This document shows positions 9,012 to 18,222 of a stretch of DNA of 56,440 nucleotides, piece by piece (the stretch's first letter is position 1; each line of letters starts with the position of its first letter). The stretch lies in NCBI GenBank assembly GCA_903899985.1, contig CAIULL010000258.1, positions 1 to 56,440 on the forward strand. Direction: 5' to 3'. The notes below the pieces were generated by a model. The model had not been told where the DNA came from, did no database searches, and saw only the letters and a program-made list of their open reading frames with translations. The DNA comes from an uncultured Schlesneria sp. Its GTDB lineage: Bacteria > Planctomycetota > Planctomycetia > Planctomycetales > Planctomycetaceae. Made by a program: the position numbers and the translations under genes.

Positions 9012-9089
9012 AGTCCCATTTCTTATAGGTCGATCGTTCCGCTCGTGGATTCTAGCAGCGAACGCGAACTTTGGGAGCGTTGAGGTTCT

Positions 9090-9131
9090 GGGGTCGGGTG
9101 TTCAAATTTTGAAATTTGAACGCCCGACCCC
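9090..9131. terminator. Long hairpin with GGGGTCGGG/CCCGACCCC arms
   Basis: GGGGTCGGGTGTTCAAAT at 9090-9107 pairs with ATTTGAACGCCCGACCCC at 9114-9131, with one mismatch in an 18-base arm. It lies 20 bases past the stop codon (plus-strand end) of the leftward membrane protein gene and upstream of ispH. Because it is so long and its right arm recurs near 44448, it is probably a dispersed repeat as well as a terminator. Confidence 0.6.
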
Positions 9132-9150
9132 CTCTTCATTCGTTCAATAA

Positions 9151-10413
9151 TTAAAACGGCCACGGAAGCAGGATTCCATGATGCTGGAACAGGACCGCTC
9201 GTCCTTTCGCACCGATGGCTGGAGTGAAGAAGAGCACAAACACATAAAACGCCAATAAGGGAAACAGCAACAGTGAGAGGGGCCAGCGTAAGATTCGCCA
9301 GGTACGTTTCTCGGTCCGGACCGCCTTGGAATAGGCCCAGCCGATCAGGATTTTCGCCGGATAAATCGAAGCAATAAAAATCGGCGTGATCAGCCAGTAA
9401 ACGTCCTGAGGGAGTGCCGCTACTTTGAAAAGGTACAGCGGCAGTGATAATGCATAGAGAACCACAACCGAGACGAACATGACAATCGGTGCTTTACGGT
9501 AAAGTTCCCGGATCTCGCGCAAATCGAACATGGCTCGCCAGCGGTTCTCTGCCGCAAAACGGGCTTGCAGAAAGGGTACCCAGCTTAGAACGAGAATGAG
9601 CAGAAAACTACCGATCAACGTAGCGAAGACCTGGCCCGGTTTTGAGGTATCTCGAAGTGCCGAAAACAGTGCCGTGGGAACAAACAGCCAGGCGAAGGCG
9701 AGAAGAAATCCACGAAGCCCCAGCCAGAAGTGATGCCTGATTTGTAAGGCGACCATGAATTCCTGGACCGCGCTACCTGCTGTTTTCAGGTAATTCCCTT
9801 GCTGAAACTGTTTCCACAGCCACATCGCGTTAAGAGGCGTCGGCCAGAAGAAAAGGCTGAGTCGTCCCCCTCGGGCGAGAGCCAGAACTAAATGGATTGC
9901 AACGGCTGACGAAAAGAGAATCAATCCAATCTGCCAGGCAGCAGAAATGCCGGTTCCGGGCGAAATCAATTGTGCATCGCTTGCGGCATCGGCGACCAGT
10001 CGCACGACCCACCACCAGACCCAGATTCCGGCGGCGATTCCACCTAATCGTGGTGCCAGCGGCAGCAGAGGCAATGCGTATCGCAGCTTACCCGTCCGCG
10101 CGACGCGACCTTCGGCCTCAAGCAGATATCCGAGCGCGATAAAATTCGCGATGGGGACTGCTGCCAGGAATGCCAGCAACGCCAAAAGGCTGAGCAGTCC
10201 AAAACCGAGTTCCAAAATCCAATACGCGGCGAGATGCGGTCTGTAAATCGGGTGAGGGAATGGACGTAATCGATAAAATGTCGAGAAAGTGTCGTCGGCG
10301 AGCAGGTTATCATCGGTTAATACGAATGCGTTATCAGGCTTTGATACAATGATTCCTGAAGAAAAATCATCGGACTGTTGAGTCGTCTGCGGCAACATTT
10401 CGATCGTGCTCAT
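9151..10413 (-). CDS. Multi-pass inner-membrane protein of unknown function
   Basis: About 420 residues from ATG 10413 (an in-frame start at 10440 adds nine residues). The N-terminal 75 residues are soluble and polar. Several hydrophobic segments follow, for example LGFGLLSLLALLAFLAAV, a Trp-rich GIWVWWWVVRLV, LIGSFLLILVLSWV, IVMFVSVVVLYALSL and LLLFPLLAFYVFVLFF, giving six to eight membrane passes. The short motif FLQARFAAENRW before FDLREIRELYRKAP is conserved-looking and cytoplasmic in a simple topology model. It resembles DUF4013-like planctomycete membrane proteins but I cannot name a family firmly. It is divergently arranged with the DUF1549 gene and is not in an obvious operon. Confidence 0.7.
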   Translation of the reverse strand: MSTIEMLPQTTQQSDDFSSGIIVSKPDNAFVLTDDNLLADDTFSTFYRLRPFPHPIYRPHLAAYWILELGFGLLSLLALLAFLAAVPIANFIALGYLLEAEGRVARTGKLRYALPLLPLAPRLGGIAAGIWVWWWVVRLVADAASDAQLISPGTGISAAWQIGLILFSSAVAIHLVLALARGGRLSLFFWPTPLNAMWLWKQFQQGNYLKTAGSAVQEFMVALQIRHHFWLGLRGFLLAFAWLFVPTALFSALRDTSKPGQVFATLIGSFLLILVLSWVPFLQARFAAENRWRAMFDLREIRELYRKAPIVMFVSVVVLYALSLPLYLFKVAALPQDVYWLITPIFIASIYPAKILIGWAYSKAVRTEKRTWRILRWPLSLLLFPLLAFYVFVLFFTPAIGAKGRAVLFQHHGILLPWPF

Positions 10414-10624
10414 AAATACGCCTGCTTGAATCCTTTCCAAGTATCAGAGATTACCCGGAACGAATGCAATCGGTTGCAGCAATCGAACTGAAACCTCCCT
10501 GTCGATTGTTGGGTATTAAATCGGGTAAGCTTTGTACGTTGGCAAAGTGACCGACTGGTTCAGCCGGCCTCCTGTGTTGAACGGGCTTGGTTAGAATCGA
10601 ATTTCGCTCATTGGACGAATCGTC

Positions 10625-12280
10625 ATGAATCGCCGCCGCACGCTGATCACTGCGATTGCACCGTTGCTGGTGGTTGTGGGCGTATTTGTGCTGGTGGCAT
10701 CGGCCGCTCGCAGTCCGATCAAGTCGATTCGGCCTGAAAAAGTCACGGAGAGTGTGGTTGATTCTGCTGAGGTTGAGACGATCGTTCATCGGATTGACCG
10801 GTTGTTTTCAGACCGATGGCACGAAGCGGGGCTGGAGCCAGCCGTCCCTGCGGTTGATTTAACGTTATATCGCCGACTTTCTCTCGTCTTGCTGGGAACC
10901 GTGCCGTCGCTGGAAGAGATTCGTTTGTTTGAATCGGATGGCTCACCTGACAGAATTGATCGGTGGACGGACCGAATGTTGTCCGACCGACGATTCGCCG
11001 ATTATTTCGCGCGCCGGTTTTCGCGGTTTTTTGTAGGGACTGACGAAGGGCAGTTCGTGGTCTTTCGACGGGATAGATTCTGGGCCTGGCTGGGCAATCA
11101 GTTTCATGAAAATCGTCCCTATGACGCGATTGTCCGCAGCATGATCGCTGACCGCGGATTGTGGACCGATAAGCCTGCAGTCAATTTTGTCGCCGCAGTG
11201 GTCACGGAAGGTGTCGTTGACCACAACAAGCTGGCAGGTCGTACGGCGCGAGCTTTTCTCGGTCAACGAATCGATTGTGCCCAATGCCATAACCACCCCT
11301 TCGCCGACTGGAAACAAGCTCAGTTTGAAGGACTGGCGGCCTGCTATGGCCAGCTGAATATCTCGGGGGTGGGCGTTGAAGACAACAACGATAAGAAAGA
11401 CAAACCGCCGTATTTGATTCAGGACCGGCTGACGCTAAATGACCGAAATGTCGAGCCTTCAGTCCCTTTTCATCCTGAATGGATGCCTGAAACGGGCAAG
11501 ACGCGAGAACGACTTGCTGCCTGGGTGACTCATCCCGATAACCGGCGATTCGATCGGGCGATCGTCAATCGCGTCTGGGGACTTATGTTTGGCCGTCCTT
11601 GGATTCAACCTGTCGATGATCTTCCTAATCCGAATGAGGCTGGCAGCGATCCGCAGGACCTGCTGGATTTAATCGGCGCGGACTTTCGATCTCACGGCTG
11701 TGATTTGAAACGACTGATCAGGACGATTGCCGCGACTCGTGTGTTTCGTACATCGTCGCAACATTCCGCATTTGACGAAGGTGACAATTCTGACCGCGTC
11801 GAGGAAACCTGGGCGGCTTTCCCATTGACTCGGTTACGCCCCGAGCAAGTCATCGGGTCGATGTTGCAGGCCTCGTCGATTAAGACTGTCGATCAGAATT
11901 CGCATTGGACGATTCGAGCGGTTCGGTTTTTTCGCGAACTGGATTTCGTCAAAGAATACGGAGACCTCGGTGACGACGAATTGACGGAACGGGCCGGAAC
12001 TATCCCTCAGGCACTCTTGCGAATGAACAGCAACTTTGCCGCAGAATGGACGAAGAGCACGATCTTCAGTGCGGCAGGCCGCATTGCAGGGATGGCACCT
12101 GACGATGACGCATGTCTGGATACCTGTTTTCTGGTCTGCCTGACTCGACATCCAACCAGGGAAGAGCGATCCGTGATCCTGAAGCAACTTGAAGGGACGA
12201 AGAAAGACGAACGCAGCCGTGTCGTCGAAGACCTGTTCTGGACGCTTTTCAACGCCCCCGAGTTCTGTTGGGAACACTAG
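10625..12280 (+). CDS. DUF1549/DUF1553 (PSCyt2-PSD1) exported protein
   Basis: A 551-residue protein of the planctomycete DUF1549 + DUF1553 group. Residues 7-26 are a hydrophobic signal or anchor. DUF1549 covers about 50-250 and includes the signature CAQCHNHPFADWKQ near 220, a CxxCH that could bind haem or metal. DUF1553 fills the C-terminal half, with AAWVTHPDNRRFDRAIVNRVW, PVDDLPNPNEAGSDPQ, RLRPEQVIGSMLQAS and the closing ALFNAPEF-like motif (here TLFNAPEFCWEH). No haem-binding PSCyt1 domain is present. The gene precedes a DUF1501 gene by 69 bases in the same direction, the usual pair. Function is unknown; roles in extracellular degradation or electron transfer have been suggested for such pairs. 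Confidence 0.88.
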   Translation: MNRRRTLITAIAPLLVVVGVFVLVASAARSPIKSIRPEKVTESVVDSAEVETIVHRIDRLFSDRWHEAGLEPAVPAVDLTLYRRLSLVLLGTVPSLEEIRLFESDGSPDRIDRWTDRMLSDRRFADYFARRFSRFFVGTDEGQFVVFRRDRFWAWLGNQFHENRPYDAIVRSMIADRGLWTDKPAVNFVAAVVTEGVVDHNKLAGRTARAFLGQRIDCAQCHNHPFADWKQAQFEGLAACYGQLNISGVGVEDNNDKKDKPPYLIQDRLTLNDRNVEPSVPFHPEWMPETGKTRERLAAWVTHPDNRRFDRAIVNRVWGLMFGRPWIQPVDDLPNPNEAGSDPQDLLDLIGADFRSHGCDLKRLIRTIAATRVFRTSSQHSAFDEGDNSDRVEETWAAFPLTRLRPEQVIGSMLQASSIKTVDQNSHWTIRAVRFFRELDFVKEYGDLGDDELTERAGTIPQALLRMNSNFAAEWTKSTIFSAAGRIAGMAPDDDACLDTCFLVCLTRHPTREERSVILKQLEGTKKDERSRVVEDLFWTLFNAPEFCWEH

Positions 12281-12349
12281 GCTTGCGGCCAGAGTGTAGA
12301 CCTGTGAGAGTAGAGAGTAGACAAGAATGAGGGTGAAGAGGTGAATACG

Positions 12350-13597
12350 ATGGACTCATCTCGTCGAGACTTTCTGCGGCTGGCCGCGTCAACACTCGGG
12401 TTGTCGTTTGCCGTACCGGGACTGGATTTGAGGGCTGCTGAAGCGCGTGGTGCTGAGCGTGCGAAATCTTTTCTCACGATCTGGCTCGGTGGTGGACAGA
12501 GTCAACTGGAGAGTTGGGACCCTCATCCCGGCACGCGGATTGGTGGCGAAGTTTCGTCGATCAAGACCACGATTCCCGGCCTGGAAATTGCCGATCTTTA
12601 TCCGCAGTCGGCCGAGCAACTGCATCATCTGTCCGTCATCCGTTCGATGGTTTCCAAAGAAGGTGATCACGAGCGAGCTTCGTACATTTTGCACACCGGC
12701 TATCGACCGGAACCGACGCTTGTTCACCCCAGTATCGGCTCGATCGCGATTCATGAGCAGCCCAATGCTGCCGTCGAGATACCTCAATTTGTGTCACTGG
12801 GTGACGCCAATTTCCCGCCACGAGGTGGATTTCTGGGTGATCGCTTTGATGCCTATCGAATTATCAATCCCGGAGAAACCGGGCAAAACATCAAAGCCCT
12901 TGTTGATCAAGATCGACAGGGCCGGCGATTGAAGAGCCTGGGCGTTGTGTCTCAGTCATTCATGCAGGGCCGAAGGGCGAAGGTCGAACAGACTCTGCAT
13001 CAACATACGATCGACGCTGCTCTACGGATGATGACATCAGAGCAATTGAACGCATTTTCAATCGAGCAGGAACCAAAACAACTTCGTGCAGCCTACGGTG
13101 ACAACGCGTTTGGCCGAGGCTGCCTTGTCGCAAGACGGCTGATCGAAGTGGGATTACGTTCGCTCGAGGTTTCGCTGCAAGGATTCGACACTCATGCCAA
13201 AAACCACGAAGGACAAGCGGCTCGGGCCAGGACGCTCGATCCGGCCCTGGCCACGCTGCTAAAAGATCTGGTGGATCGAGATCTGTTGCAGTCAACAATT
13301 GTACTTGTGACAGGTGAATTCGGTCGGACGCCGAACATTAATCCCTTGGGCGGACGCGATCATTGGCCCAACGGGTTTTCGTGTTTGCTCGGAGGTGGAG
13401 GTCTTTCCAGTGGTCTTGTCATTGGCGAAACCGATCCTGAAGGCGAGGCGAAGCAACCGAAAGACCCGATCGAGGTCGCCGATCTGTATGCGACGATCCT
13501 GCATCGTCTGGGTGTCGATTATGCGAAGGAAGTCATTACTCCGATCGGCCGACCGATGAAGTTTTGTGCCGGGCAACCGATTGAACGGTTTCTATGA
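12350..13597 (+). CDS. DUF1501 family protein with Tat-type signal
   Basis: About 415 residues from ATG 12350, with GAAGAGG eight bases upstream; GTG 12341 is an in-frame alternative. The N-terminus SSRRDFLRLAAS followed by a hydrophobic stretch is a twin-arginine signal, so the protein is exported folded. The DUF1501 body shows LTIWLGGGQSQLESWDPHPG, VIRSMVSKEGDHERA, GDNAFGRGCLVARRLIEVG, VTGEFGRTPNINPLGGRDHWP and the closing LYATILHRLGVD. The GEFGRTP..GRDHW motif and early Gly-rich strand recall the alkaline-phosphatase/sulfatase fold, which would make it a metal-dependent hydrolase, but this is inference. It forms a pair with the DUF1549/DUF1553 gene. Confidence 0.88.
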   Translation: MDSSRRDFLRLAASTLGLSFAVPGLDLRAAEARGAERAKSFLTIWLGGGQSQLESWDPHPGTRIGGEVSSIKTTIPGLEIADLYPQSAEQLHHLSVIRSMVSKEGDHERASYILHTGYRPEPTLVHPSIGSIAIHEQPNAAVEIPQFVSLGDANFPPRGGFLGDRFDAYRIINPGETGQNIKALVDQDRQGRRLKSLGVVSQSFMQGRRAKVEQTLHQHTIDAALRMMTSEQLNAFSIEQEPKQLRAAYGDNAFGRGCLVARRLIEVGLRSLEVSLQGFDTHAKNHEGQAARARTLDPALATLLKDLVDRDLLQSTIVLVTGEFGRTPNINPLGGRDHWPNGFSCLLGGGGLSSGLVIGETDPEGEAKQPKDPIEVADLYATILHRLGVDYAKEVITPIGRPMKFCAGQPIERFL

Positions 13598-13755
13598 ACG
13601 GTGTAACGTGGATGCGTTCTCACCAGGTGTTCTTTTTGCCGAGAATTGAGTGAGGCTCGCGGTTGTGCGTCCGGCATTAAAGGGGATGCATTTCTCGAAG
13701 CATTCTGACAGAATTCCTTTGTTCCTGGTGCCATTCAGAAAAACCACGACGGTCA

Positions 13756-14841
13756 TTGATCTTGCCGATTAAATTTCGATGTAATTATTGCCGACAGTTT
13801 CTGGGCATCTCGCGCGCTCAGGCCGGTGGCGTCGTCGATTGCCCTACCTGTGGTCGGTCGATTCGCGTGCCATTGCTTGACGGCAGCGTTCAGCCGATGC
13901 CGGGTCCGGAACTTGATCTGGATGATACTCATCTGTCGCGGGCACTCGATGAACTGGCCAAACTTGTCGACGCGCCCGTCCAACCGGCTGTGCCGGTGAA
14001 GTCACTGTCAGACTCAGATGATGTCGAAACAGATAACCAGATTCCACAACCGCTTCCCGAACCGATTCCGATTGAGGTCCCACTTCCACCCACTCCGATC
14101 GTTGTTGTCCCACCGACAAACGCATCACTGACTGCGCCATCCGAAAAAGGGATCGCTGGCGAGCGTGGGCTACTCGCAGAATTAGCCGCTTTATCGGATG
14201 GATTACCAGCTGTCGATTTTGCGCAATCGAAAACGTTTGAACCCGCGCCGACATATCGCAATCGTCGGCTTGAAGCGTCGCCACTAAAAACGTCTTTGAT
14301 GTTACTGGTCCCGTTTGTCGCAGGAATGCTGACCGAACGATTTGTACGAATCTTCGAACGTCAGGGTCGAGTCGAAGTCGTTTCACCCGAAGCGGTGAAA
14401 CAGGAACTGGCTGATAATGAACTGACGGGGCGGATCACCTTTAAATCGAAAGAAGGTGAAAGCCAGCCTGATCGCGGGGCACGAGTGATTGTTTTTCCTC
14501 AGCAGCGACTGGGAGACGTAAAACTTTCCGTCATTGGGTTCCGGCCCGCCGACTCGGCTGCCGACCAGCTTGTTGCCAACGCGGCGATTAAAGCACTTGG
14601 TGGTGCCGCAGCCACAGTCGATGATCGAGGCGGCTATCGATTACCGATCGAAGCGGGATTGTACCGGATACTGGTCTTGTCGCACTTTCAACCGCGACCG
14701 GACGAGGATGCAGACCCGGCACTGGATAAGCTGCTGTCGGAATACTTTGACAAGCCCGAGGACCTGCTGGGCCGCGTTCAACACCAGTTTTCGCCACTGC
14801 GTATCAAAGGGACTGGCGATACCTGGGATCAATCGTTCTGA
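13756..14841 (+). CDS. Zinc-ribbon protein with a central membrane anchor, unknown function
   Basis: A 361-residue protein without a recognised family. The N-terminus has a four-cysteine zinc ribbon (CNYC and CPTC about 18 residues apart, inside KFRCNYCRQFLG and VDCPTCGRSIRVP). A Pro/Glu/Val-rich linker follows to about residue 130 (PLPEPIPIEVPLPPTPI), a hydrophobic segment near 178-192 (SLMLLVPFVAGML), and a C-terminal domain of about 150 residues with GRITFKSKEG and DRGGYRLPIEAGLYRILVL that looks like a beta-sandwich of the carboxypeptidase-regulatory type. The start is uncertain: TTG 13756 opens the frame and TTG 13762 is close by, with no strong ribosome site. Similar zinc-ribbon-linker-membrane layouts are common in planctomycetes. 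Its job is not known. Confidence 0.7.
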   Translation: MILPIKFRCNYCRQFLGISRAQAGGVVDCPTCGRSIRVPLLDGSVQPMPGPELDLDDTHLSRALDELAKLVDAPVQPAVPVKSLSDSDDVETDNQIPQPLPEPIPIEVPLPPTPIVVVPPTNASLTAPSEKGIAGERGLLAELAALSDGLPAVDFAQSKTFEPAPTYRNRRLEASPLKTSLMLLVPFVAGMLTERFVRIFERQGRVEVVSPEAVKQELADNELTGRITFKSKEGESQPDRGARVIVFPQQRLGDVKLSVIGFRPADSAADQLVANAAIKALGGAAATVDDRGGYRLPIEAGLYRILVLSHFQPRPDEDADPALDKLLSEYFDKPEDLLGRVQHQFSPLRIKGTGDTWDQSF

Positions 14842-14949
14842 AAGTCGGGCAGTGGGCCTGATCGCCCATCCGGCTTTCCGCTGTTGGTGAAAGCCGGATG
14901 GGACAGATAGGACTTATGCGACGAATGGGACTTATTTGAGGTCGCTTGC

Positions 14950-16116
14950 TTACAAAATCCCCGACGATTTGACGTTGATTCCTTTCAGCATCATTTTCAG
15001 TTCTTCGACGTTGGGACTGATTTCGAACGCTTCGGCGCGACTGACCATTTCTTTTGTGACGAAGTGGAACAGGCTGTCGTTGAACTGCTGCATCCCTTCG
15101 GCTTTACCGATACGGATGGCTGCGGGCAGCTTTTCGTCCTGCTCTTCCAGAATCAGTTTTCGAATGGTCCCGTTGAAAATCATGATTTCGGTGATGGGGA
15201 CTCGCTTTGGCTTATCGAGAATCGTCGGCAACAGTTTTTGCGCGACGATGGCCTTCATGTTAAAGCCCATCGATGAACGCAATGCGCGGTGCATCGTCTG
15301 AGGGAACAAGTCGAGAATACGACCGATCGTTGAGGGGGCGGACGATGCGTGAATCGTTCCGAACACGAGGTGCCCGGTTTCTGCCGCGTGCATAGCGGTT
15401 TCGAACGTTTCACGGTCTCGCATTTCGCCCACCAGCATGATGTCGGGGTCTTCACGCACCGCGTGTTTCATCGCGGTATGGAAGTCACTGACGTCTTGGC
15501 CCAGCTCCCGTTGGTTGATCAGACACTTATCAGCCTTGTAAACGAATTCGACAGGGTCTTCGATCGTGAGAATGTGCTTCTTATGATTGCGGTTGACCCA
15601 GTCGAGCATCGAGGCGATTGTGGTCGACTTTCCAGAACCGGTCACACCGGCGAGCAGCACCATCCCCTGATCATAGACGCACAGGTTTTCGAGAATCGGG
15701 GGAAGGAACAGACCTTCAAAGTTGGGAATGCTTCGTTCAACCTTACGAGTCACCATCCCCATTTTGCTCATCTGGATGAACAAGTTCACGCGGAACCGCC
15801 AAGGTTCGCCTTTGTGTTCCACAACGTGAGCAAAGTCCGCCCCCCCGGTATCATTGAAAATCTGCTGATTTCTTTCGTCCATCAGTGGCCAGCACCACTC
15901 ACGCATTTTTTCTTCGTCGATCGGAGGCATATCGAGCGGTTGAAGTGAGCCTTTGACTCGCAAGATCGCGGGTTTGCCGACTTGCAGGTGCAAGTCTGAA
16001 CCACCCAAGTCGATCAGTGCCCGGAACAGTTTATTGACCGGCAAATCTTCCTTTTTTGTACCGAGTCGAATCCCGGCTGCGGGCTTGGAACCATGTGATT
16101 CTTCGTGACCACTCAT
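14950..16116 (-). CDS. PilT-type twitching motility ATPase
   Basis: About 388 residues from ATG 16116, which has GGAG seven bases upstream; the frame continues 48 codons further but that stretch looks non-coding. PilT is the hexameric ATPase that retracts type IV pili. The N-terminal PAS-like domain has LIDLGGSDLHLQVGKPAILRV, the Walker A is GVTGSGKSTT, the Asp box is LTIEDPVEFVY, the Walker B is PDIMLVGEMRDRET and the His box is AETGHLVFGTIHA. The C-terminal QKLLP region is present as VAQKLLPTI. The RTIHS-like segment and length match PilT rather than PilB. No other pilus gene is next to it. It could serve motility, adhesion or DNA uptake, the last with ComEC farther on. Confidence 0.9.
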   Translation of the reverse strand: MSGHEESHGSKPAAGIRLGTKKEDLPVNKLFRALIDLGGSDLHLQVGKPAILRVKGSLQPLDMPPIDEEKMREWCWPLMDERNQQIFNDTGGADFAHVVEHKGEPWRFRVNLFIQMSKMGMVTRKVERSIPNFEGLFLPPILENLCVYDQGMVLLAGVTGSGKSTTIASMLDWVNRNHKKHILTIEDPVEFVYKADKCLINQRELGQDVSDFHTAMKHAVREDPDIMLVGEMRDRETFETAMHAAETGHLVFGTIHASSAPSTIGRILDLFPQTMHRALRSSMGFNMKAIVAQKLLPTILDKPKRVPITEIMIFNGTIRKLILEEQDEKLPAAIRIGKAEGMQQFNDSLFHFVTKEMVSRAEAFEISPNVEELKMMLKGINVKSSGIL

Positions 16117-16374
16117 AAGAAACTCCAGACAGAAGCAAAACGAACCAGCGAACGACTTGAAAGAACTCCCCAATTCTAACCAAAAAGGAGGAGTATTCGG
16201 CAAGTCTCGACGGAAGAACTCTTCGGATTGTCGCGAAGAGTCTGGCCGGGTGTTCCTCATGATCTGGTCCGCAACGACAACAGCGGGCTTGACAAATCAG
16301 ACGTTCCGTCTGTTAATGATTAGGGATCTAATCGGATTTCCGGAATCGTCCCGGGTTGGTTTGGGAACTGAATC

Positions 16375-18027
16375 ATGACACAAACGGCTCGATTACGTCC
16401 CTTCGTTACAAAAGGTTCTCGATTCAACGTTCGTTTTCCAGGAACGAGTTTATTGTCATGGGCCTGCTTGATCAGTCTGATGCTGATTCTTGTCGGTGAA
16501 GTCATGGGGGACGAAGTACAGAATCTTGCCGATCTGATTGATCGGCGGATTGAGGCGCGCTGGAAATCTGATGGGGTGACTCCGGCGCCCAGGGCGGGCG
16601 ATGCCGAATACCTGCGTCGTGTCTCGCTGCATATTTCAGGTTCGATTCCTCCCGTAGCCGATGCACGGCAATTCCTGCGCGACGAATCGCTGGATCAACG
16701 GCGCCGGCTGGTCGATCAGCTCCTGGAAAGCCCTCATTACATCACCAATTTCAGCAATTTCTGGACTCGCGTGATGATGCCTGAATCGGCGACCGACCTG
16801 CAGGGGCAGGCTCAGAGGCCGGGGTTTCAGGCTTGGCTCAGGCAACATCTCGGGAATAACACCCATTACGATACCATGGTCTATGAGCTAATGACGACAC
16901 CTCTTGCAGGTGATCGCAGTATGAATGCGGCGCTGCAGAATACTGGCACCGTTTCTCCGATTGCGTTTTTCACGACCAAACAGATCAAGCCCGAGAACCT
17001 CGCCGCTGCCACATCGCGAATGTTTCTGGGGATAAGGATTGAATGCGCCCAGTGCCATAACCATCCTTACGACTCTTGGAAGCAGGAGCAATTCTGGGGT
17101 TATGCTGCGTTCTTCGCCGGTATCGAACGGACGTCTCGAAATGAAGACGTGATTGGTCAGGTAAAGGAAGTGTTTGACCGGCGAGAATTGACGATTCCAG
17201 ATCATGAAACGGTGGTCCAGGCGACGTATCTGGATGGGACTCAACCGCAATGGCGATCACGCGTCACTTCGCGTAAGACGCTCGCAGACTGGATGACGGC
17301 GAAGCAGAATCCGTATTTTGCCAAAGCGGTGGTGAATCGCTTATGGGGACATTTCTTCGGGGTTGGAATCGTTGATCCGATCGACGATTTCGGTGGGTCA
17401 AACAAACCAAGCCACCCAGAACTATTGGACGAACTGGCGGCAGACTTTGTGGCTCACGATTTCGATTTGAAGTATCTGATTCGAGGGATCACCGCGTCCC
17501 ACACGTATCAGCTTTCCAGTCGCAAAACTCACGATTCGCAGAATGAACCGCAACAGTTTGCGAGGATGGCCGTGCAGGGGCTGACGGGCGAGCAACTGTT
17601 CGATTCGATCGCGGTCGCCGTAGGACATCTTGAATCGTTCCAGCAGCAACAACCATTTCAGCTCAATCAGACTGGCGCACGAGGTGAGTTTCTGGAGCTG
17701 TTCGCTCCCGATAATAATTCTCCGACCGAGCGGCAGACTTCGATTCTGCAAGCTTTGGCATTGATGAACGGGCAGTTTACCTCAGCGGCAACCAGTCTGG
17801 ACCAGAGTTCAACTCTCACAGCGGTGGCTGAATTTCCGTGGATGAAGACACCAGATCGGATCAATGCGCTTTATCTGGCAGCTTTGACTCGAAAGCCACG
17901 GCCGGAAGAGTTGGAACGCCTGACGAAGTATGTTGATTCAGGCGGTCCGGCAAAGAATCAGAAGCAAGCCCTGGCCGATGTCTTCTGGGCATTGCTGAAT
18001 AGTTCTGAGTTCTTGTTCAATCACTAG
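16375..18027 (+). CDS. DUF1549/DUF1553 exported protein
   Basis: A 550-residue protein of the same group as that at 10625. The hydrophobic region near residues 25-41 (LLSWACLISLMLILVGE) is a signal or anchor; a later in-frame Met would delete part of it. DUF1549 opens with ADLIDRRIEARWKSDGV, has EYLRRVSLHISGSIP, and includes CAQCHNHPYDSWKQEQFWGY near 224-243. DUF1553 has TLADWMTAKQNPYFAKAVVNRLWGHFFG, PSHPELLDELAADFV and the closing ALLNSSEFLFNH. It has no PSCyt1 haem domain. It is followed at about 195 bases by a DUF1501 gene and then an EF-hand gene, all in one direction, probably one operon. Function unknown. Confidence 0.88.
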   Translation: MTQTARLRPFVTKGSRFNVRFPGTSLLSWACLISLMLILVGEVMGDEVQNLADLIDRRIEARWKSDGVTPAPRAGDAEYLRRVSLHISGSIPPVADARQFLRDESLDQRRRLVDQLLESPHYITNFSNFWTRVMMPESATDLQGQAQRPGFQAWLRQHLGNNTHYDTMVYELMTTPLAGDRSMNAALQNTGTVSPIAFFTTKQIKPENLAAATSRMFLGIRIECAQCHNHPYDSWKQEQFWGYAAFFAGIERTSRNEDVIGQVKEVFDRRELTIPDHETVVQATYLDGTQPQWRSRVTSRKTLADWMTAKQNPYFAKAVVNRLWGHFFGVGIVDPIDDFGGSNKPSHPELLDELAADFVAHDFDLKYLIRGITASHTYQLSSRKTHDSQNEPQQFARMAVQGLTGEQLFDSIAVAVGHLESFQQQQPFQLNQTGARGEFLELFAPDNNSPTERQTSILQALALMNGQFTSAATSLDQSSTLTAVAEFPWMKTPDRINALYLAALTRKPRPEELERLTKYVDSGGPAKNQKQALADVFWALLNSSEFLFNH

Positions 18028-18222
18028 TAGTCCTTCAAAGCTTATGACCGATCGAAAACCGTTCAAACACAGACGCACAAAGGAACACAAACAAAGCAAG
18101 TTCACGAATGAGGAATAATTCGCTGAATTTGCCGCATTTCATGTCTTCACCGTGTCCCCTGTGCGACTGTGTTAAAATTCCTTCTTCTCTTCTGGATCTG
18201 TATCAAAATCAGGAGTTTTGTC

